This document shows, one piece after another, positions 48,239 through 57,978 of a DNA stretch of 64,000 bases; positions within the stretch are counted from its first letter, which is position 1; each line of letters begins with the position of its first letter. The notes under the pieces were generated by a model. It was not told the DNA's origin, made no database searches, and saw only the letters and a program-made list of their open reading frames with translations. Origin of the DNA: Massilia rubra (lineage in GTDB: Bacteria > Pseudomonadota > Gammaproteobacteria > Burkholderiales > Burkholderiaceae_D); NCBI RefSeq assembly GCF_011682065.1, contig NZ_VUYU01000014.1, positions 1 through 64,000 of the forward strand, given 5' to 3'. A program made the position numbers and the translations under genes.

Positions 48239-48390
48239 ACCGGATTGGCAGGCTTTAACGGCGCCGGCGGACCGCTCTCAGGCTTGCTTCGCATCAAGCA
48301 TGCATTCGGGCAACTATGCCAATATGCCGATCTGTTGCACCAACAGGGCGCGCCGCGCCCATGGTCATTACGGATAGAGGGAAGCTGATA

Positions 48391-49575
48391 ATGAATACGA
48401 TCTCGCGCCGCTATGCCGGCGCCCTGACTTGCCTGGTCTTGTTGTACGGGTGCGCCACGCGGGAGGCCGGCATTACCGGTGCGAGTGGCGCAAGCGGCGC
48501 CGCGCCGGGCAGCCTGTATGCGAATGGCAAGCTGACCGCCATGGGCGAAGCGCGCCTCGCTCATGCGGCAAAGGCCTATTCTGAAGGAAACGAAGCGCAG
48601 GCCTACGCCGAATTCCTGGTATTGGCCGAGCAGGGTCATGGAGAATCGCAATACAACCTCGGCGTGATGGACGGCGACGGCGTCGCTGACGGCGCGCCCG
48701 ACATTCCGAAGGCAATTGCGTGGCTGCAAAAAGCCGACGGCGCCGGCTATCCGGGCGCCCTGTTTCAACTGGGCGTGCACTATTACAAGGGCGTCGGCGT
48801 CGCCAGGGACGTGCCGAAGGCCGTGGCCTACTGGCGCAAGTGCGCCGCCCGGGGTGACAATGACTGCGCATTCAATGCCGCAGCCGTGCTCGCCGCAGGC
48901 AAGGGCATGCCGGTGGACCGCGCGAGCGCCATGACCCTGTTTGCCCAGGCGGGCAGGGGGCCGGAGGCAAGAGTCGCTGCGCAGTCGGAACTGGCCAGGA
49001 TGTACATAGCCGATGGCAAGCACAGCGACCACGTCAAGGCAATCGAGTGGTTCGAAGCGGCGGCCGCCAACAACGATGCGCAATCACAGCATCAGCTTGC
49101 ACGTTTTTACATCGAAGGCGTGATCGTCAAGGCCGACCAGCGGCGCGCGCTGTCGATGTACCAGCGCGCCGCCGCGCAGGGCTACGCGCCGTCGTTGAAC
49201 AATCTGGCGATCCTGTACCGCTACGGCGATGGCGTGGCGCGGGACCAGGCGCGCGCTGTCAAGATGTTCCAGCAGGCACACGAGGCGGGCATGCTGGAAG
49301 CGACGGTCAACCTGGGCGACGTGACCTTCATGGGCTGGGGCACGCGCGCCGACAAGACGGCGGGGGTGCGCCTGTACCAGATCGCCGCCGATACCGGTCA
49401 CCCGGCCGGGCGTTGCCGCTACGCGCAGGCGCTGCGTCATGGGGATGGCGTGGCGCGCAACGTCGCCCTCGCCAAGCGCCTGAAGGAAGCGGCCGGGAAT
49501 GCCGGCTATCCCTGCCACAGTGACGAGCCGCTCGGCAAGTCCTTGTTCAACACCCGCGGCAAAGGCCGCAGCTAA
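48391..49575 (+). CDS. Sel1-repeat lipoprotein, tandem paralogue
   Basis: The 394-residue product is a diverged copy of the upstream gene: same length, lipobox LLYGC, same repeat count and the same ending (RCRYALRHGD-like repeat, then NTRGKGRS). GAGGGAAG precedes ATG 48391. The separate upstream region carries a motif (TGTTGCACCAACA) shared with the first copy, which suggests each copy keeps its own similar promoter. Confidence 0.85.
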   Translation: MNTISRRYAGALTCLVLLYGCATREAGITGASGASGAAPGSLYANGKLTAMGEARLAHAAKAYSEGNEAQAYAEFLVLAEQGHGESQYNLGVMDGDGVADGAPDIPKAIAWLQKADGAGYPGALFQLGVHYYKGVGVARDVPKAVAYWRKCAARGDNDCAFNAAAVLAAGKGMPVDRASAMTLFAQAGRGPEARVAAQSELARMYIADGKHSDHVKAIEWFEAAAANNDAQSQHQLARFYIEGVIVKADQRRALSMYQRAAAQGYAPSLNNLAILYRYGDGVARDQARAVKMFQQAHEAGMLEATVNLGDVTFMGWGTRADKTAGVRLYQIAADTGHPAGRCRYAQALRHGDGVARNVALAKRLKEAAGNAGYPCHSDEPLGKSLFNTRGKGRS

Positions 49576-49615
49576 GGCCGTCACGAGGCCGGCTGGTGGT
49601 GCATATGCAATCCGG

Positions 49616-49644
49616 TTGCGTTTGGGGCCGGCTTGGGCTATGAT
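49616..49644 (+). promoter_or_regulatory. Promoter of the MerC-like gene
   Basis: TTGCGT (49616-49621), a 17-base spacer and TATGAT (49639-49644) form a good sigma-70 promoter, with transcription starting near 49651. Confidence 0.55.
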
Positions 49645-49651
49645 CTTGTTT

Positions 49652-49666
49652 TGCAACACAGTTGCA
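49652..49666. promoter_or_regulatory. Palindromic operator candidate at the MerC-like promoter
   Basis: TGCAACACAGTTGCA is a perfect 6-3-6 inverted repeat at the predicted transcription start. Such placement favours repression. A metal sensor such as Zur would suit the gene, but the sequence does not closely match the Zur consensus. Confidence 0.4.
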
Positions 49667-49693
49667 CCAAGCAGCGCAAGGCTGGTCAGTTCG

Positions 49694-50101
49694 ATGATAA
49701 AACGCGTAATTGGAGTGGCGGACTACGCCGGGATGACGGCGGCCGCATTGTGCCTGCTGCACTGCCTCGGGCCGCCGCTGTTGCTGGCCGCCTTTCCCCT
49801 GGTCAACTGGTTCCCGCATGACGACGGGCTGCACGCATGGCTGCTCATCGTCGTTGCGCTGCCGGCGCTGGTGGCCCTGGTGGCCGGTTTTCGCCAGCAC
49901 CGGCGCGCGCTGGTGCTGGCCCTGGGCGCCTGCGGCTTCGCCTGTTGCTGCGCGGCGGTGCTGGTGGCCGGCCCGCGTTACGGGCACGGCGCCGAAGCCG
50001 TCGTGACCAGCATCGGCGGCTTGTTCATCTTTGCCGCCCACCTCAAGAACCGCGCGTTTTGCGCCAGTTGCGTGATCGGCAAGAAGGCGCGCTGCTGCTG
50101 A
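49694..50101 (+). CDS. MerC-like membrane protein
   Basis: The 135-residue protein has four hydrophobic helices and MerC features: an early Cys-His motif (AALCLLHCLGPPLLLAAFPL) and a later cysteine set (GFACCCAAVL, then FCASCVIGKKARCC). MerC proteins import mercury; homologues without a mer operon are often zinc-regulated. ATG 49694 begins the family-type N-terminus (KRVIGVADYAGM). Confidence 0.8.
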   Translation: MIKRVIGVADYAGMTAAALCLLHCLGPPLLLAAFPLVNWFPHDDGLHAWLLIVVALPALVALVAGFRQHRRALVLALGACGFACCCAAVLVAGPRYGHGAEAVVTSIGGLFIFAAHLKNRAFCASCVIGKKARCC

Positions 50102-50149
50102 GCACGTCGTCGGGCTTTCAGACAAGTTGACACAAGGAGTACCGTTCGG

Positions 50150-50533
50150 ATGGTGCGTGACAGACGTTGGATTGCTGCGGGATGCGTGATCGTGATTGCA
50201 TGCGGGATGGCGACACGCCGCTATCCCTCGGTGCTGTCGCATTATTTCGGCAATTACCCCGGAGATGCGCTGTGGGCCTTGCTGGTGTTTTTGCTGTGGG
50301 CGTTCTGTTTGCCGCGCGCAAGAACCGGAACCCTCGTCATGCTGGCGCTGTGCACGGCCTTTGCCATCGAGTTTTCGCAGTTGTACCAAGCCCCGTGGAT
50401 CAGGCATTTGCGCGCTACCAAGGCGGGTTATCTGGTGCTCGGCAGCGGCTTCGACTGGCGTGATCTGGTGGCCTATACCGTCGGCATCGGCATCGGTGGA
50501 TTGTTCGATAGGGCCCGCGGCGCACTTACTTAG
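50150..50533 (+). CDS. DUF2809 membrane protein
   Basis: The 127-residue protein has four membrane helices and the DUF2809 pattern (GDALWALLVFLLWAFCLP, then IEFSQLYQAPWIRHLRAT and the end FDWRDLVAYTVGIGIG). Role unknown. AAGGAG precedes the ATG. Confidence 0.75.
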   Translation: MVRDRRWIAAGCVIVIACGMATRRYPSVLSHYFGNYPGDALWALLVFLLWAFCLPRARTGTLVMLALCTAFAIEFSQLYQAPWIRHLRATKAGYLVLGSGFDWRDLVAYTVGIGIGGLFDRARGALT

Positions 50534-50613
50534 GATCGCATGCGCGTGGAGAACTTGTGAATCAAAACCTGCTAACAAAGGACAAGCACGGCCCTGGCGT
50601 ACCGGGCCGTATT

Positions 50614-51519
50614 ATGGCAATGCGATATCTCTTTCTATTCCTGATTGCCTGGACTACCGGCTTCGGTGGGGCGCAGGCCAACCCAATCCCCTCCGCATTT
50701 GATCGATTTGCGCAGGTTGAGCGTGCCGCAGTGAGGTCGGGCGTGTCCAGCACAGCAAGTGGGCGGACAATAGCGGATGCCTATTTGCGTCTCTTGCCTG
50801 AGCGATATCGGCGAAAACTGCTTGGGTCGCGTAATCGGAAATCGTTGCAGCAATTATTCAACGCGGCCGATATTGCGGAGTTCTATACGGGCGATCCTCG
50901 ATTCGCCAACCATATGCGCGACGCATTCGACGCTCTTGCGCGCATCGGTGAGCATAAAAATAGCGATTCCCAAAAAATGTATGAAGCATATATTTCGACG
51001 GAGCAATTTTCTCAAGCAGCAAGTTTTATCCAAAAGTATCCATCCTCCCACCTTGCAATGCCCCCTACGGTGCTCGGCGAAACCGTACGGAAATCAGGTG
51101 AAAAATTATGGCATGTTGACTTCGATACAGCCGAAATCAGACAAGTTCCTTTCGTATTTCCCAAAGGACTTTTCGTGATCGTGCTGTCCGCGACGCGCTG
51201 CCACTTTACTCACAATGCGGTATCCGATATCGAAGCCGATCCTGAACTTCAACAATTGTTGGCGGGAAGGACATTGTGGTTATCACGCGTGGATCGCGGC
51301 TTCGATCTGTCACAAATCCAATCATGGAACCAACAGCATCCAGCGTTTACGATGTCGTTGGCTTCTGATCTTTCAAGCTGGAAGCAAATTGCATTCTGGG
51401 AGACTCCCACTTTCTATTTTTTCAAGGATGGTGTGTTGGTCGACAGGATGAGCGGATGGCCGACGAAAGGCCGCAAGCAAGAACTATCCCGTCTGATCAA
51501 AGTACATTCTGAAAATTGA
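50614..51519 (+). CDS. Secreted protein with thioredoxin-like C-terminus
   Basis: The 301-residue product has a signal peptide (YLFLFLIAWTTGFGGAQA). The second half resembles a thioredoxin-type fold: KGLFVIVLSATRCHFTHNAV with a lone Cys at the redox position, later SWKQIAFWETPTFYFFKDGV with the cis-Pro-like strand. It lacks a CxxC pair, so disulfide exchange is unlikely. A GTG at 50557 would add 19 residues. The N-terminal half (LRLLPERYRRKLLGSRNRKS) is helical. Confidence 0.55.
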   Translation: MAMRYLFLFLIAWTTGFGGAQANPIPSAFDRFAQVERAAVRSGVSSTASGRTIADAYLRLLPERYRRKLLGSRNRKSLQQLFNAADIAEFYTGDPRFANHMRDAFDALARIGEHKNSDSQKMYEAYISTEQFSQAASFIQKYPSSHLAMPPTVLGETVRKSGEKLWHVDFDTAEIRQVPFVFPKGLFVIVLSATRCHFTHNAVSDIEADPELQQLLAGRTLWLSRVDRGFDLSQIQSWNQQHPAFTMSLASDLSSWKQIAFWETPTFYFFKDGVLVDRMSGWPTKGRKQELSRLIKVHSEN

Positions 51520-51600
51520 TGTTGAAAACCGAAGGATGTGCTTTCATGCCGAGTTGATTGGCGCGGGATGGCGATGCCCTGTTGCCAGCAGGGCAACGCG

Positions 51601-52740
51601 CTAAGCGGCACTTGCGCCACGCCGTCCTTGGCCAGCCTCCTTGCGGTTCGCCGGCGCTTCCTGCAAACGCTGCTGCAGAAACGCCACCACGGCCGCTTCT
51701 TCCGGCTGCAACTCGTGCAACTCCTCCACCAGTTCGCGCCGGGTGCTCTCGCGCATCGCTTCGAGAACGGTGCCGTCCAGATACGCTTCCAGGATCGCCG
51801 GATGCACATAGCACTTGCGGCAGATCGACGGCGTGTTGCCCAGCTTTTCCGCCACCGACTCGATCGCCCGCACGATGTTCTTCTTGGCCTGCGCCTCCGA
51901 ATCGAACTTTTCGAATTCCTGCAGCGCCAGCGCGGCCAGCACCGTACCCGACCAGGTGCGGAAATCCTTGGCGGTGTATTCCTCACCGGTGATCTCGCGC
52001 AGGTAATCGTTCACATCCGACGAATCGACCGTGTGCGCAGTGCCGTCATCGTCCTCGTAATGAAACAGTTCCTGCCCCGGCAGGTCGCGGATGCGGGCGA
52101 TGATGCGCGCCAGGCGTTTATCTTCCACCTTGACGTTATGGAACACGCCGCTCTTGCCCCGGAAACGGAATTCGACCGCCTTGCCGTCGATGCGCACATG
52201 ACGGTCGCGCAAGGTAGTGAGCCCGAACGACTTGTTGGTGCGCGCATATTCTTCGTTACCGATCCGCATCATGGTCGCTTCCAGCAGATACACGATGGTG
52301 GCGAGCACCTTTTCGCGCGGCAGGCCAGGACGCTTGAGGTCGGCGTCAACGGTGCGGCGGATGGCGGGCAGGGCCTTGCCGAAGCTGATCATGCGCTCAT
52401 ACTTGACCTCGTCGCGCAGCTTGCGCCACTTCGCGTGGTAGCGGTACTGCTTGCGCTTTTTGGCGTCGCGCCCGGTGGCTTGCAGGTGGCCGTTGGCCAG
52501 CTTGCAGATCCACACATCGGTCCAGGCCGGCGGAATGGCGAGCGCGCGGATCCGCGCCAGCGTATCGTCATCGGTCACCGGATCGCCGCCGGCGTCGAGG
52601 TAGATAAAGTTCTTGCCGTGCGCCTGGCGCGTGATGCCGGGCGCGTTGTCGCTGACATAACGCAGTCCGGCGGACTTGGCGGCGGCGAGCACCTCGCCGG
52701 ATGGCGCCGGGCTCGCGGCGCTGGGTTCGTCTCTTTTCAT
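51601..52740 (-). CDS. DNA topoisomerase IB
   Basis: The 379-residue protein is a bacterial/poxvirus-type topoisomerase IB. Seen are the N-terminal YLDAGGDPVTDDDTLARIRA and PPAWTDVWICKLANGHLQA, catalytic-region motifs (ATMMRIGNEEYARTNKSFGL, FRFRGKSGV) and the C-terminal Tyr motif CRKCYVHPAILEAYLDG. It relaxes supercoils through a 3'-phosphotyrosine link. ATG 52740 is the family start; the frame continues 39 codons further without support. Confidence 0.92.
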   Translation of the reverse strand: MKRDEPSAASPAPSGEVLAAAKSAGLRYVSDNAPGITRQAHGKNFIYLDAGGDPVTDDDTLARIRALAIPPAWTDVWICKLANGHLQATGRDAKKRKQYRYHAKWRKLRDEVKYERMISFGKALPAIRRTVDADLKRPGLPREKVLATIVYLLEATMMRIGNEEYARTNKSFGLTTLRDRHVRIDGKAVEFRFRGKSGVFHNVKVEDKRLARIIARIRDLPGQELFHYEDDDGTAHTVDSSDVNDYLREITGEEYTAKDFRTWSGTVLAALALQEFEKFDSEAQAKKNIVRAIESVAEKLGNTPSICRKCYVHPAILEAYLDGTVLEAMRESTRRELVEELHELQPEEAAVVAFLQQRLQEAPANRKEAGQGRRGASAA

Positions 52741-52981
52741 CGTTGACTCGGTCGTAGTGGAAACATGCCGAACTCCTGTCGGCAGCATGCCAAATACTAC
52801 ACGCGGCCGCGCCGGAGACGCGCTTCGCTTGACGCGCGCCGACGCCGGCGCAGCCAAGCTGGCGGCGCCCGGCCCAACGCGTCGTCGTCAACGCCAGTCA
52901 CCAGCGGGCAGGGCGGCACAGGGCGCCGCCAGGTCGCGCCGTGTGCTACATTGCCTCCCCACCTTTTCGTAACGTGTTTGC

Positions 52982-53773
52982 ATGCGTGTAGGCGACCTTG
53001 ACCTGAATGTCCGCTCGGCGGGCAGCGGCGCCCCTTTCCTCTGGGCGCACGGCATGAGCTCGTCGATGCAAGCGGAAGACGCGCTCGACCTGCTCCAGTG
53101 GCGCCATTTTCCCGCCTCCCTGCGGCTGGTGCGCTACGACGCGCGCGGCCACGGCGGCAGCCCGGCAGGCGCGCCGGCAACCTGGCGCGAGCTCGGGCAA
53201 GACATGCTGGCCCTGGCCGACGCCATCGGCGAACACCGCTTCATCGCCGGCGGCTGGTCGATGGGCTGTGCCGGCGCGCTGCACGCGGCCCTGCAACAGC
53301 CCGCGCGCGTCAATGGCCTGGTGCTGTTCCTGCCGCCCACCTTGTGGGAGGCGCGCGTCGCCCAGGCCGCGCTGTACCGGCGCGCCATCGCCCTGGCGCA
53401 CACGGCGGGCGCGGCGCGTTTCGCCAGGTTGGTCGCCAGCCAGGGCGCCGGGCTGCCGTCCTGGCTGCTCGAGGCCGCGCCGCACCTGGCCGCGCGGCGC
53501 GCTCCCATCCCGGACCCGGCGGCCATGCTGGCGCAGTACGAAGGGGCGGCCTTGTCCGACCTGCCGCCGCGCGCGGCCCTGGCCGCCCTGTCCGCCACCC
53601 CGGCGCTGATCATCGGATGGGCGGGCGACGCGGCCCATCCGCTGGCCTCGGCCGAGGAACTGCACCGCCTGCTTCCCGGGTCAAGCTTGTTCATTGCACA
53701 AAATTACCAGGGCGTGCTGGGCATTCCCGCGCGCGTGCGCGACTTCGTCCAGGTGTGCGCCGTCGATCGCTGA
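52982..53773 (+). CDS. Alpha/beta hydrolase
   Basis: The 263-residue protein shows the alpha/beta hydrolase order: oxyanion-region PFLWAHGMSSS, DARGHGGSP, and nucleophile elbow AGGWSMGCAGAL (Ser near residue 93), with an acidic Asp near ALIIGWAGDAAHPL. The usual final His motif is unclear (QNYQGVLG region), so catalysis may be altered. Substrate unknown. Confidence 0.75.
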   Translation: MRVGDLDLNVRSAGSGAPFLWAHGMSSSMQAEDALDLLQWRHFPASLRLVRYDARGHGGSPAGAPATWRELGQDMLALADAIGEHRFIAGGWSMGCAGALHAALQQPARVNGLVLFLPPTLWEARVAQAALYRRAIALAHTAGAARFARLVASQGAGLPSWLLEAAPHLAARRAPIPDPAAMLAQYEGAALSDLPPRAALAALSATPALIIGWAGDAAHPLASAEELHRLLPGSSLFIAQNYQGVLGIPARVRDFVQVCAVDR

Positions 53774-53827
53774 TGCTTGCCGATTGCGTCAGCACAACAC
53801 CCATCACCGAAACTGTTGTTGTTGCGC

Positions 53828-53850
53828 CCCATGGTGATATTTTCCATGGG
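53828..53850. promoter_or_regulatory. Inverted repeat upstream of the diguanylate cyclase
   Basis: CCCATGG and CCATGGG (7-bp arms, 9-base AT-rich centre) lie about 157 bases before the cyclase start. A TTGTTG/TATTTT pair overlaps, so the repeat may be an operator. Confidence 0.3.
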
Positions 53851-54006
53851 AAATAATGTACACTCAAAAGCATCGGTACCCCAGCGCCACACCCCGCGCC
53901 GGCAGTGCCCGGGGTGGCGCGCGCAGTCGTGGCGGCTACCCGATTTCCCCGGCCCAGCCCCGCCGATTCGTCGTCCACACCAACTCGTCCGACAATCGCC
54001 AAGCTC

Positions 54007-56727
54007 ATGTTCAACCGTCCCCGCTGGCTTCCTGGTCCCGTATCGCTGAAGGCGCGTTTTTCGCTGGCCGTGGGCATGCTGATCGTCCTGACCGCGACGG
54101 TGCTGACGGTCGCGACGGTGCTGATCGTGCAGCGCGGCATCGAAACGGTGGTCGGCGAGCGCGAAACGTCGCTGATCGGCCAGCTCGCGCGCGACCTCGA
54201 CAACAAATTCATGATCCGCCAGCAAGCCCTGGTGCGCCTGGCGCACGACCTGGAGCAGCGCCCGCACGCGTCCGCCGCTTTCCAGGACAAGCTCGAGCAA
54301 TATCACAGCATGGATGGCTTTTTCACCAATATGTCGGTGCTCGACGCCCAGGGCGAGCATGTGGCCAACATGGATTATCCGCATATGCGCGGCCAGGGCA
54401 ACTTTTCCACACGCGACTATTTTCTCGACACCATCCGCAGCGACGGCCCGATCATCTCGCGCCCCCTGCGCAGCCAGCTCAGCGGTCGCCCGGTGGTCAT
54501 CATGACCGCGCCCATCCACGACAAGAATGGCCAGATCAGCCACATCCTGATCGGCGCCATCGACCTGGCCAAGAATAGCTTCATCAAGGAACTGTCGATC
54601 GGGCAGGTCGGCAAGACCGGTTACTTCTATATCCTGAGCCGCGAAGGCGAGTTCGTCTCGCACCCGGACGAGCGCCGCATCCTGCAGCGCAGCGGCGATG
54701 GCGGCAAGCGCGCGGCCTCGGTCGAGCAGGCCCTGGGCGGCTTCGAGGGCACGCTGCGCGCGAAGGCCGAGAACGGCGCCGAGGCGCTGCTCTCGTACAA
54801 GCGCCTGGCCAGCACCGGCTGGCTGCTGTGCGGCGTGTACCCGACCGCCGAAGCGTTCGCCTTTGCCGGCACGATCGGCTGGAACGCGGCCATCGTGGCC
54901 GCCTTGCTGCTGCTGGTGATGGGGCCGCTGGCCTGGCTGCTGATCGGGCGCCAGTTACAGCCGCTCAAGCACCTGGGCCGGCAAATGGCGGCCGGGCGCG
55001 CTGCGCAGGCGCCCGGCGCGCCCTACGCGGACGATGAAATAGGCGAGCTGCGGCGCGCTTTCGACACCCTCATGGCCGAGCGCGACCAGGCCGAACGCGC
55101 CGTCGCCGACAGCGAGCGCAACCTGCGCATGGTGGCCGACAACGTGCCGGCGTTGGTTGGCTATGTCGACAAACACGAGCGCTTTGTCTTCGGCAACGAG
55201 CGCTACAGCGCCTATTTCGGCGTCTCGGCGCGCCAGTTGTCCGGCAAGAACGTGCGCGACGTGGTCGGCGAAGATATCTACAAGGTCAGCAAGCCTTACC
55301 TGGACGCCGCCCTGAGCGGGCGCGCGGTGCGCTTCGAGCGCCAGGTGCGGCGCCACGGCGTGATCCAGTGGGACCGGGTCGCCTACAATCCCGATATCGA
55401 CGCGCACGGCGTGGTGCAGGGCTACTTCGTGCTGGTCGACGACATCACCGAGCTCAAGGCAACCCAGCAAGTGCTGGCGGCCAGCGAAAAGCGCATCCGC
55501 ACCATTGCCGACAACATGCCGGCGCTGATCGGCTATGTCGACACCGAATACCGCTACGCCTTCTGCAACCGCGCCTACAGCACCATCACCGAGATCGCCC
55601 CGGAGCAGATCGTCGGACGCACCGTCAGCGAGGTGTTCGGCCCCAAGGTGTTCGCGGCGGTGGCGGCGCAGATGGCGGCGGCGCTGGCCGGCCGGCGCGT
55701 CTCGTTCGAGCGGCCCGCCGCCGAGCTCAAGGGCAACCGCTACCTGCAAACCGAGTACATTCCCGACATCGGGCACGATGGCAAGGTCGCCGGTTTCTAC
55801 ACGATGGTGATGGATATCACCGAGCGCAAGGCGGCCGAGCTGGCCCTGGCCGCGCAGCAGCGCCTGCTGCACACGGTGACCGACAACCTGCCGGCGCTGG
55901 TCAACTTCATGGACCGGGAAGGGCGCTTCGGCTTCGTGAACCGCCATCACGAAAGCTGGTTCGGGGTGCCGCTGGCGCGCATCCACGGCAGCCTGGTGAG
56001 CAGCCTGTTCAGCGAAGCGGAAGCCGAGATCCACCAGCGCGCCTTCGACGAAGCGATCACCGGGCGCACCGTCAAGTTCGACTTTGCCCGCATGCAGGGC
56101 GGCGACAAGCGCCACTACCACGCCACCTACATCCCGCAGGTCGATTGCGCCGGCCACGCGGTCGGCGTCACCGGCCTGGTCAACGACGTCACCGACGCCA
56201 AGCGGCTCGAAGAGCAATTGAGCGCGCTGGCCCGCTTCGACGCGCTTACCGGCTTACCGAACCGCACCCAGCTGACCGAGCGCATCGGCCGCGCCCAGAC
56301 CCGCAGCGCCCGCAACGGCAACGTGATGGCCGTGATGTACCTCGACCTCGACAAATTCAAGTCGATCAACGACAGCTTCGGCCACAGTGGCGGCGACCTC
56401 GTGCTGATCGAGTTCGGCCGCCGCCTCACCGCCTGCGTGCGCCAGAGCGACACGGTGGGCCGCCTGGCCGGCGACGAATTCGTGATCCTGCTCGAAGGCT
56501 TGCAAACCGTGGCCGAATGCGCCGTGGTGGCGCGCAAGATCATCAAGGTCATGGAAAAACCCTTCGATATCGACGGCGTGGCGCGCATCGTCAGCACCAG
56601 CATCGGCGTGGCCACCGCCGAAAACGGCCTGGCCGGGGTCGACACCTTGCTCAAGCATGCCGACGACGCCCTGTACCGCGCCAAGGATTCCGGACGCAAC
56701 CGCTACGCCATGACGTCGGTCAAGTAA
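54007..56727 (+). CDS. Membrane diguanylate cyclase: dCache, HAMP-like, three PAS, GGDEF
   Basis: The 906-residue protein has a membrane helix (about 15-37), a periplasmic dCache sensor (about 40-285; GQGNFSTRDYFLDTIRSDG), a second helix (about 290-312), a HAMP-like linker and three PAS domains (each opening DNVPALVGYVD / DNMPALIGYVD / DNLPALVNFMD). The GGDEF domain follows (RFDALTGLPNRTQL, then DLDKFKSINDSFGHSGGDLV). The signature is AGDEF, which is generally active, and RQSD just upstream fits the product-inhibition I-site. ATG 54007 starts the family-type N-terminus; upstream in-frame codons look untranslated. Confidence 0.9.
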   Translation: MFNRPRWLPGPVSLKARFSLAVGMLIVLTATVLTVATVLIVQRGIETVVGERETSLIGQLARDLDNKFMIRQQALVRLAHDLEQRPHASAAFQDKLEQYHSMDGFFTNMSVLDAQGEHVANMDYPHMRGQGNFSTRDYFLDTIRSDGPIISRPLRSQLSGRPVVIMTAPIHDKNGQISHILIGAIDLAKNSFIKELSIGQVGKTGYFYILSREGEFVSHPDERRILQRSGDGGKRAASVEQALGGFEGTLRAKAENGAEALLSYKRLASTGWLLCGVYPTAEAFAFAGTIGWNAAIVAALLLLVMGPLAWLLIGRQLQPLKHLGRQMAAGRAAQAPGAPYADDEIGELRRAFDTLMAERDQAERAVADSERNLRMVADNVPALVGYVDKHERFVFGNERYSAYFGVSARQLSGKNVRDVVGEDIYKVSKPYLDAALSGRAVRFERQVRRHGVIQWDRVAYNPDIDAHGVVQGYFVLVDDITELKATQQVLAASEKRIRTIADNMPALIGYVDTEYRYAFCNRAYSTITEIAPEQIVGRTVSEVFGPKVFAAVAAQMAAALAGRRVSFERPAAELKGNRYLQTEYIPDIGHDGKVAGFYTMVMDITERKAAELALAAQQRLLHTVTDNLPALVNFMDREGRFGFVNRHHESWFGVPLARIHGSLVSSLFSEAEAEIHQRAFDEAITGRTVKFDFARMQGGDKRHYHATYIPQVDCAGHAVGVTGLVNDVTDAKRLEEQLSALARFDALTGLPNRTQLTERIGRAQTRSARNGNVMAVMYLDLDKFKSINDSFGHSGGDLVLIEFGRRLTACVRQSDTVGRLAGDEFVILLEGLQTVAECAVVARKIIKVMEKPFDIDGVARIVSTSIGVATAENGLAGVDTLLKHADDALYRAKDSGRNRYAMTSVK

Positions 56728-56840
56728 ATGCCGCCCGTGCGCCATAGCGATTATCCAACCGGAATGATTTCTGATGTTTTCTGCAAGAAATTGGATATTC
56801 AGGCATGCTGCGATCCTGATCACCGGTTTCCAGGCTCCAC

Positions 56841-57431
56841 ATGAATTACCTCGCTCATATTTACCTGGCCCGCTACAGCGACGAGGCCATGCTCGGCGCC
56901 TTGCTGGGCGACTTTGTCAAACCCAGCGCGGACGGGCAGTTCAGCGCTGTCACGCAAGCCGAAATCCTGATTCACCGCAAGGTCGATACCTTTACCGACA
57001 GTCACCCTGTGGTGTTGGCCGCCAAAAGCCTGTTCGACGGGCCGGGCCGGCGCTATTCCGGCATTTTGCTCGACGTGTTCTACGACCATGTGCTGGCGGT
57101 GCGCTGGGCGCGCTATTCCGGGGTGCCGCTGGCCGACTTTATCGCCGGCTTTTATGGGGTATTGACCCGGCAGGCCGCCGTGCTGCCGCCCAAGCTGGCC
57201 GAACTGGCGCCCTACATGATCGAACAGGACTGGCTCGGCTCATACCAAAGCTATGCCGGTGTCGATCGGGCGGTGCGGCGCATTTCAACGCGCCTGTCGA
57301 AAAACGGCGATGTGATGCGCGCGGCGCTGGACGACCTGGAACGGCATGCCGCCACGATTGCCGACGGTTTTGACGTGTTCTTCCCCGAATTAATCACTTT
57401 TGTAGAAAGCCAACGCAATGAAAGACAATAA
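56841..57431 (+). CDS. acpH: Acyl carrier protein phosphodiesterase
   Basis: The 196-residue protein matches AcpH, which removes phosphopantetheine from acyl carrier protein: MNYLAHIYLAR, LGALLGDFVKP, IHRKVDTFTDSHPVV, and GILLDVFYDHVLAVRW with HD-like His/Asp residues. Its 3' end overlaps the next ORF by 14 bases. Confidence 0.88.
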   Translation: MNYLAHIYLARYSDEAMLGALLGDFVKPSADGQFSAVTQAEILIHRKVDTFTDSHPVVLAAKSLFDGPGRRYSGILLDVFYDHVLAVRWARYSGVPLADFIAGFYGVLTRQAAVLPPKLAELAPYMIEQDWLGSYQSYAGVDRAVRRISTRLSKNGDVMRAALDDLERHAATIADGFDVFFPELITFVESQRNERQ

Positions 57432-57978
57432 ACACTACGTGGCGATTTGCCGGTTTTATGGGGATAAACGCGCCGAGCGCTCGGGCGTGCCGCTGATTGC
57501 GCATATCGACGAAGGCCTGGCGCTGCTCGATGAAATCGGCGCGCCGGAACGGGCCAGGGAAGCGTTTTGCCTGCATCCGCTGCTTCAGGACGACGCTGCG
57601 CTGCTTGGCGCGCTGGCGCCGGACTCGCTGTTCGCGCTCGCCCGGCCCGACCCGCTGGTGGTGCTGCTGGCGATGGAATACCGGCGCGTGGCCAACGACT
57701 ATCTGGCGCACCATTGCGAGAGCGCGGACGATGCGATCGCCTTGAGTTGCGTGGACGAGGTGAATCAGATGCTGATCGCCGATAAAGTCCAGAACCGCAA
57801 GGATTTCGAGCGGTTTCACCTCGGCACGCACCACAACAGCGCCACCTTGCAGCTGTATTTCGCCAACTGGCTGCACCGGCTCGGCGTGTCCGAAGAGCGC
57901 TACGCGCAATTATGCGGGTGCGTGCCGGACTCTGTGGCGAGCGCGCCTATTTCGGCCGTGGCGGCGGCACTGGGTTAA
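57418..57978 (+). CDS. Hypothetical protein, HD-like
   Basis: The 186-residue product overlaps acpH by 14 bases, implying coupled translation. It has a pattern like degenerate HD-superfamily proteins (SGVPLIAHIDEGLALLDEIG, then EAFCLHPLLQDDAALL). A direct enzymatic role cannot be assigned. Its end overlaps the convergent NTF2-like gene by 32 bases. Confidence 0.65.
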   Translation: MKDNKHYVAICRFYGDKRAERSGVPLIAHIDEGLALLDEIGAPERAREAFCLHPLLQDDAALLGALAPDSLFALARPDPLVVLLAMEYRRVANDYLAHHCESADDAIALSCVDEVNQMLIADKVQNRKDFERFHLGTHHNSATLQLYFANWLHRLGVSEERYAQLCGCVPDSVASAPISAVAAALG

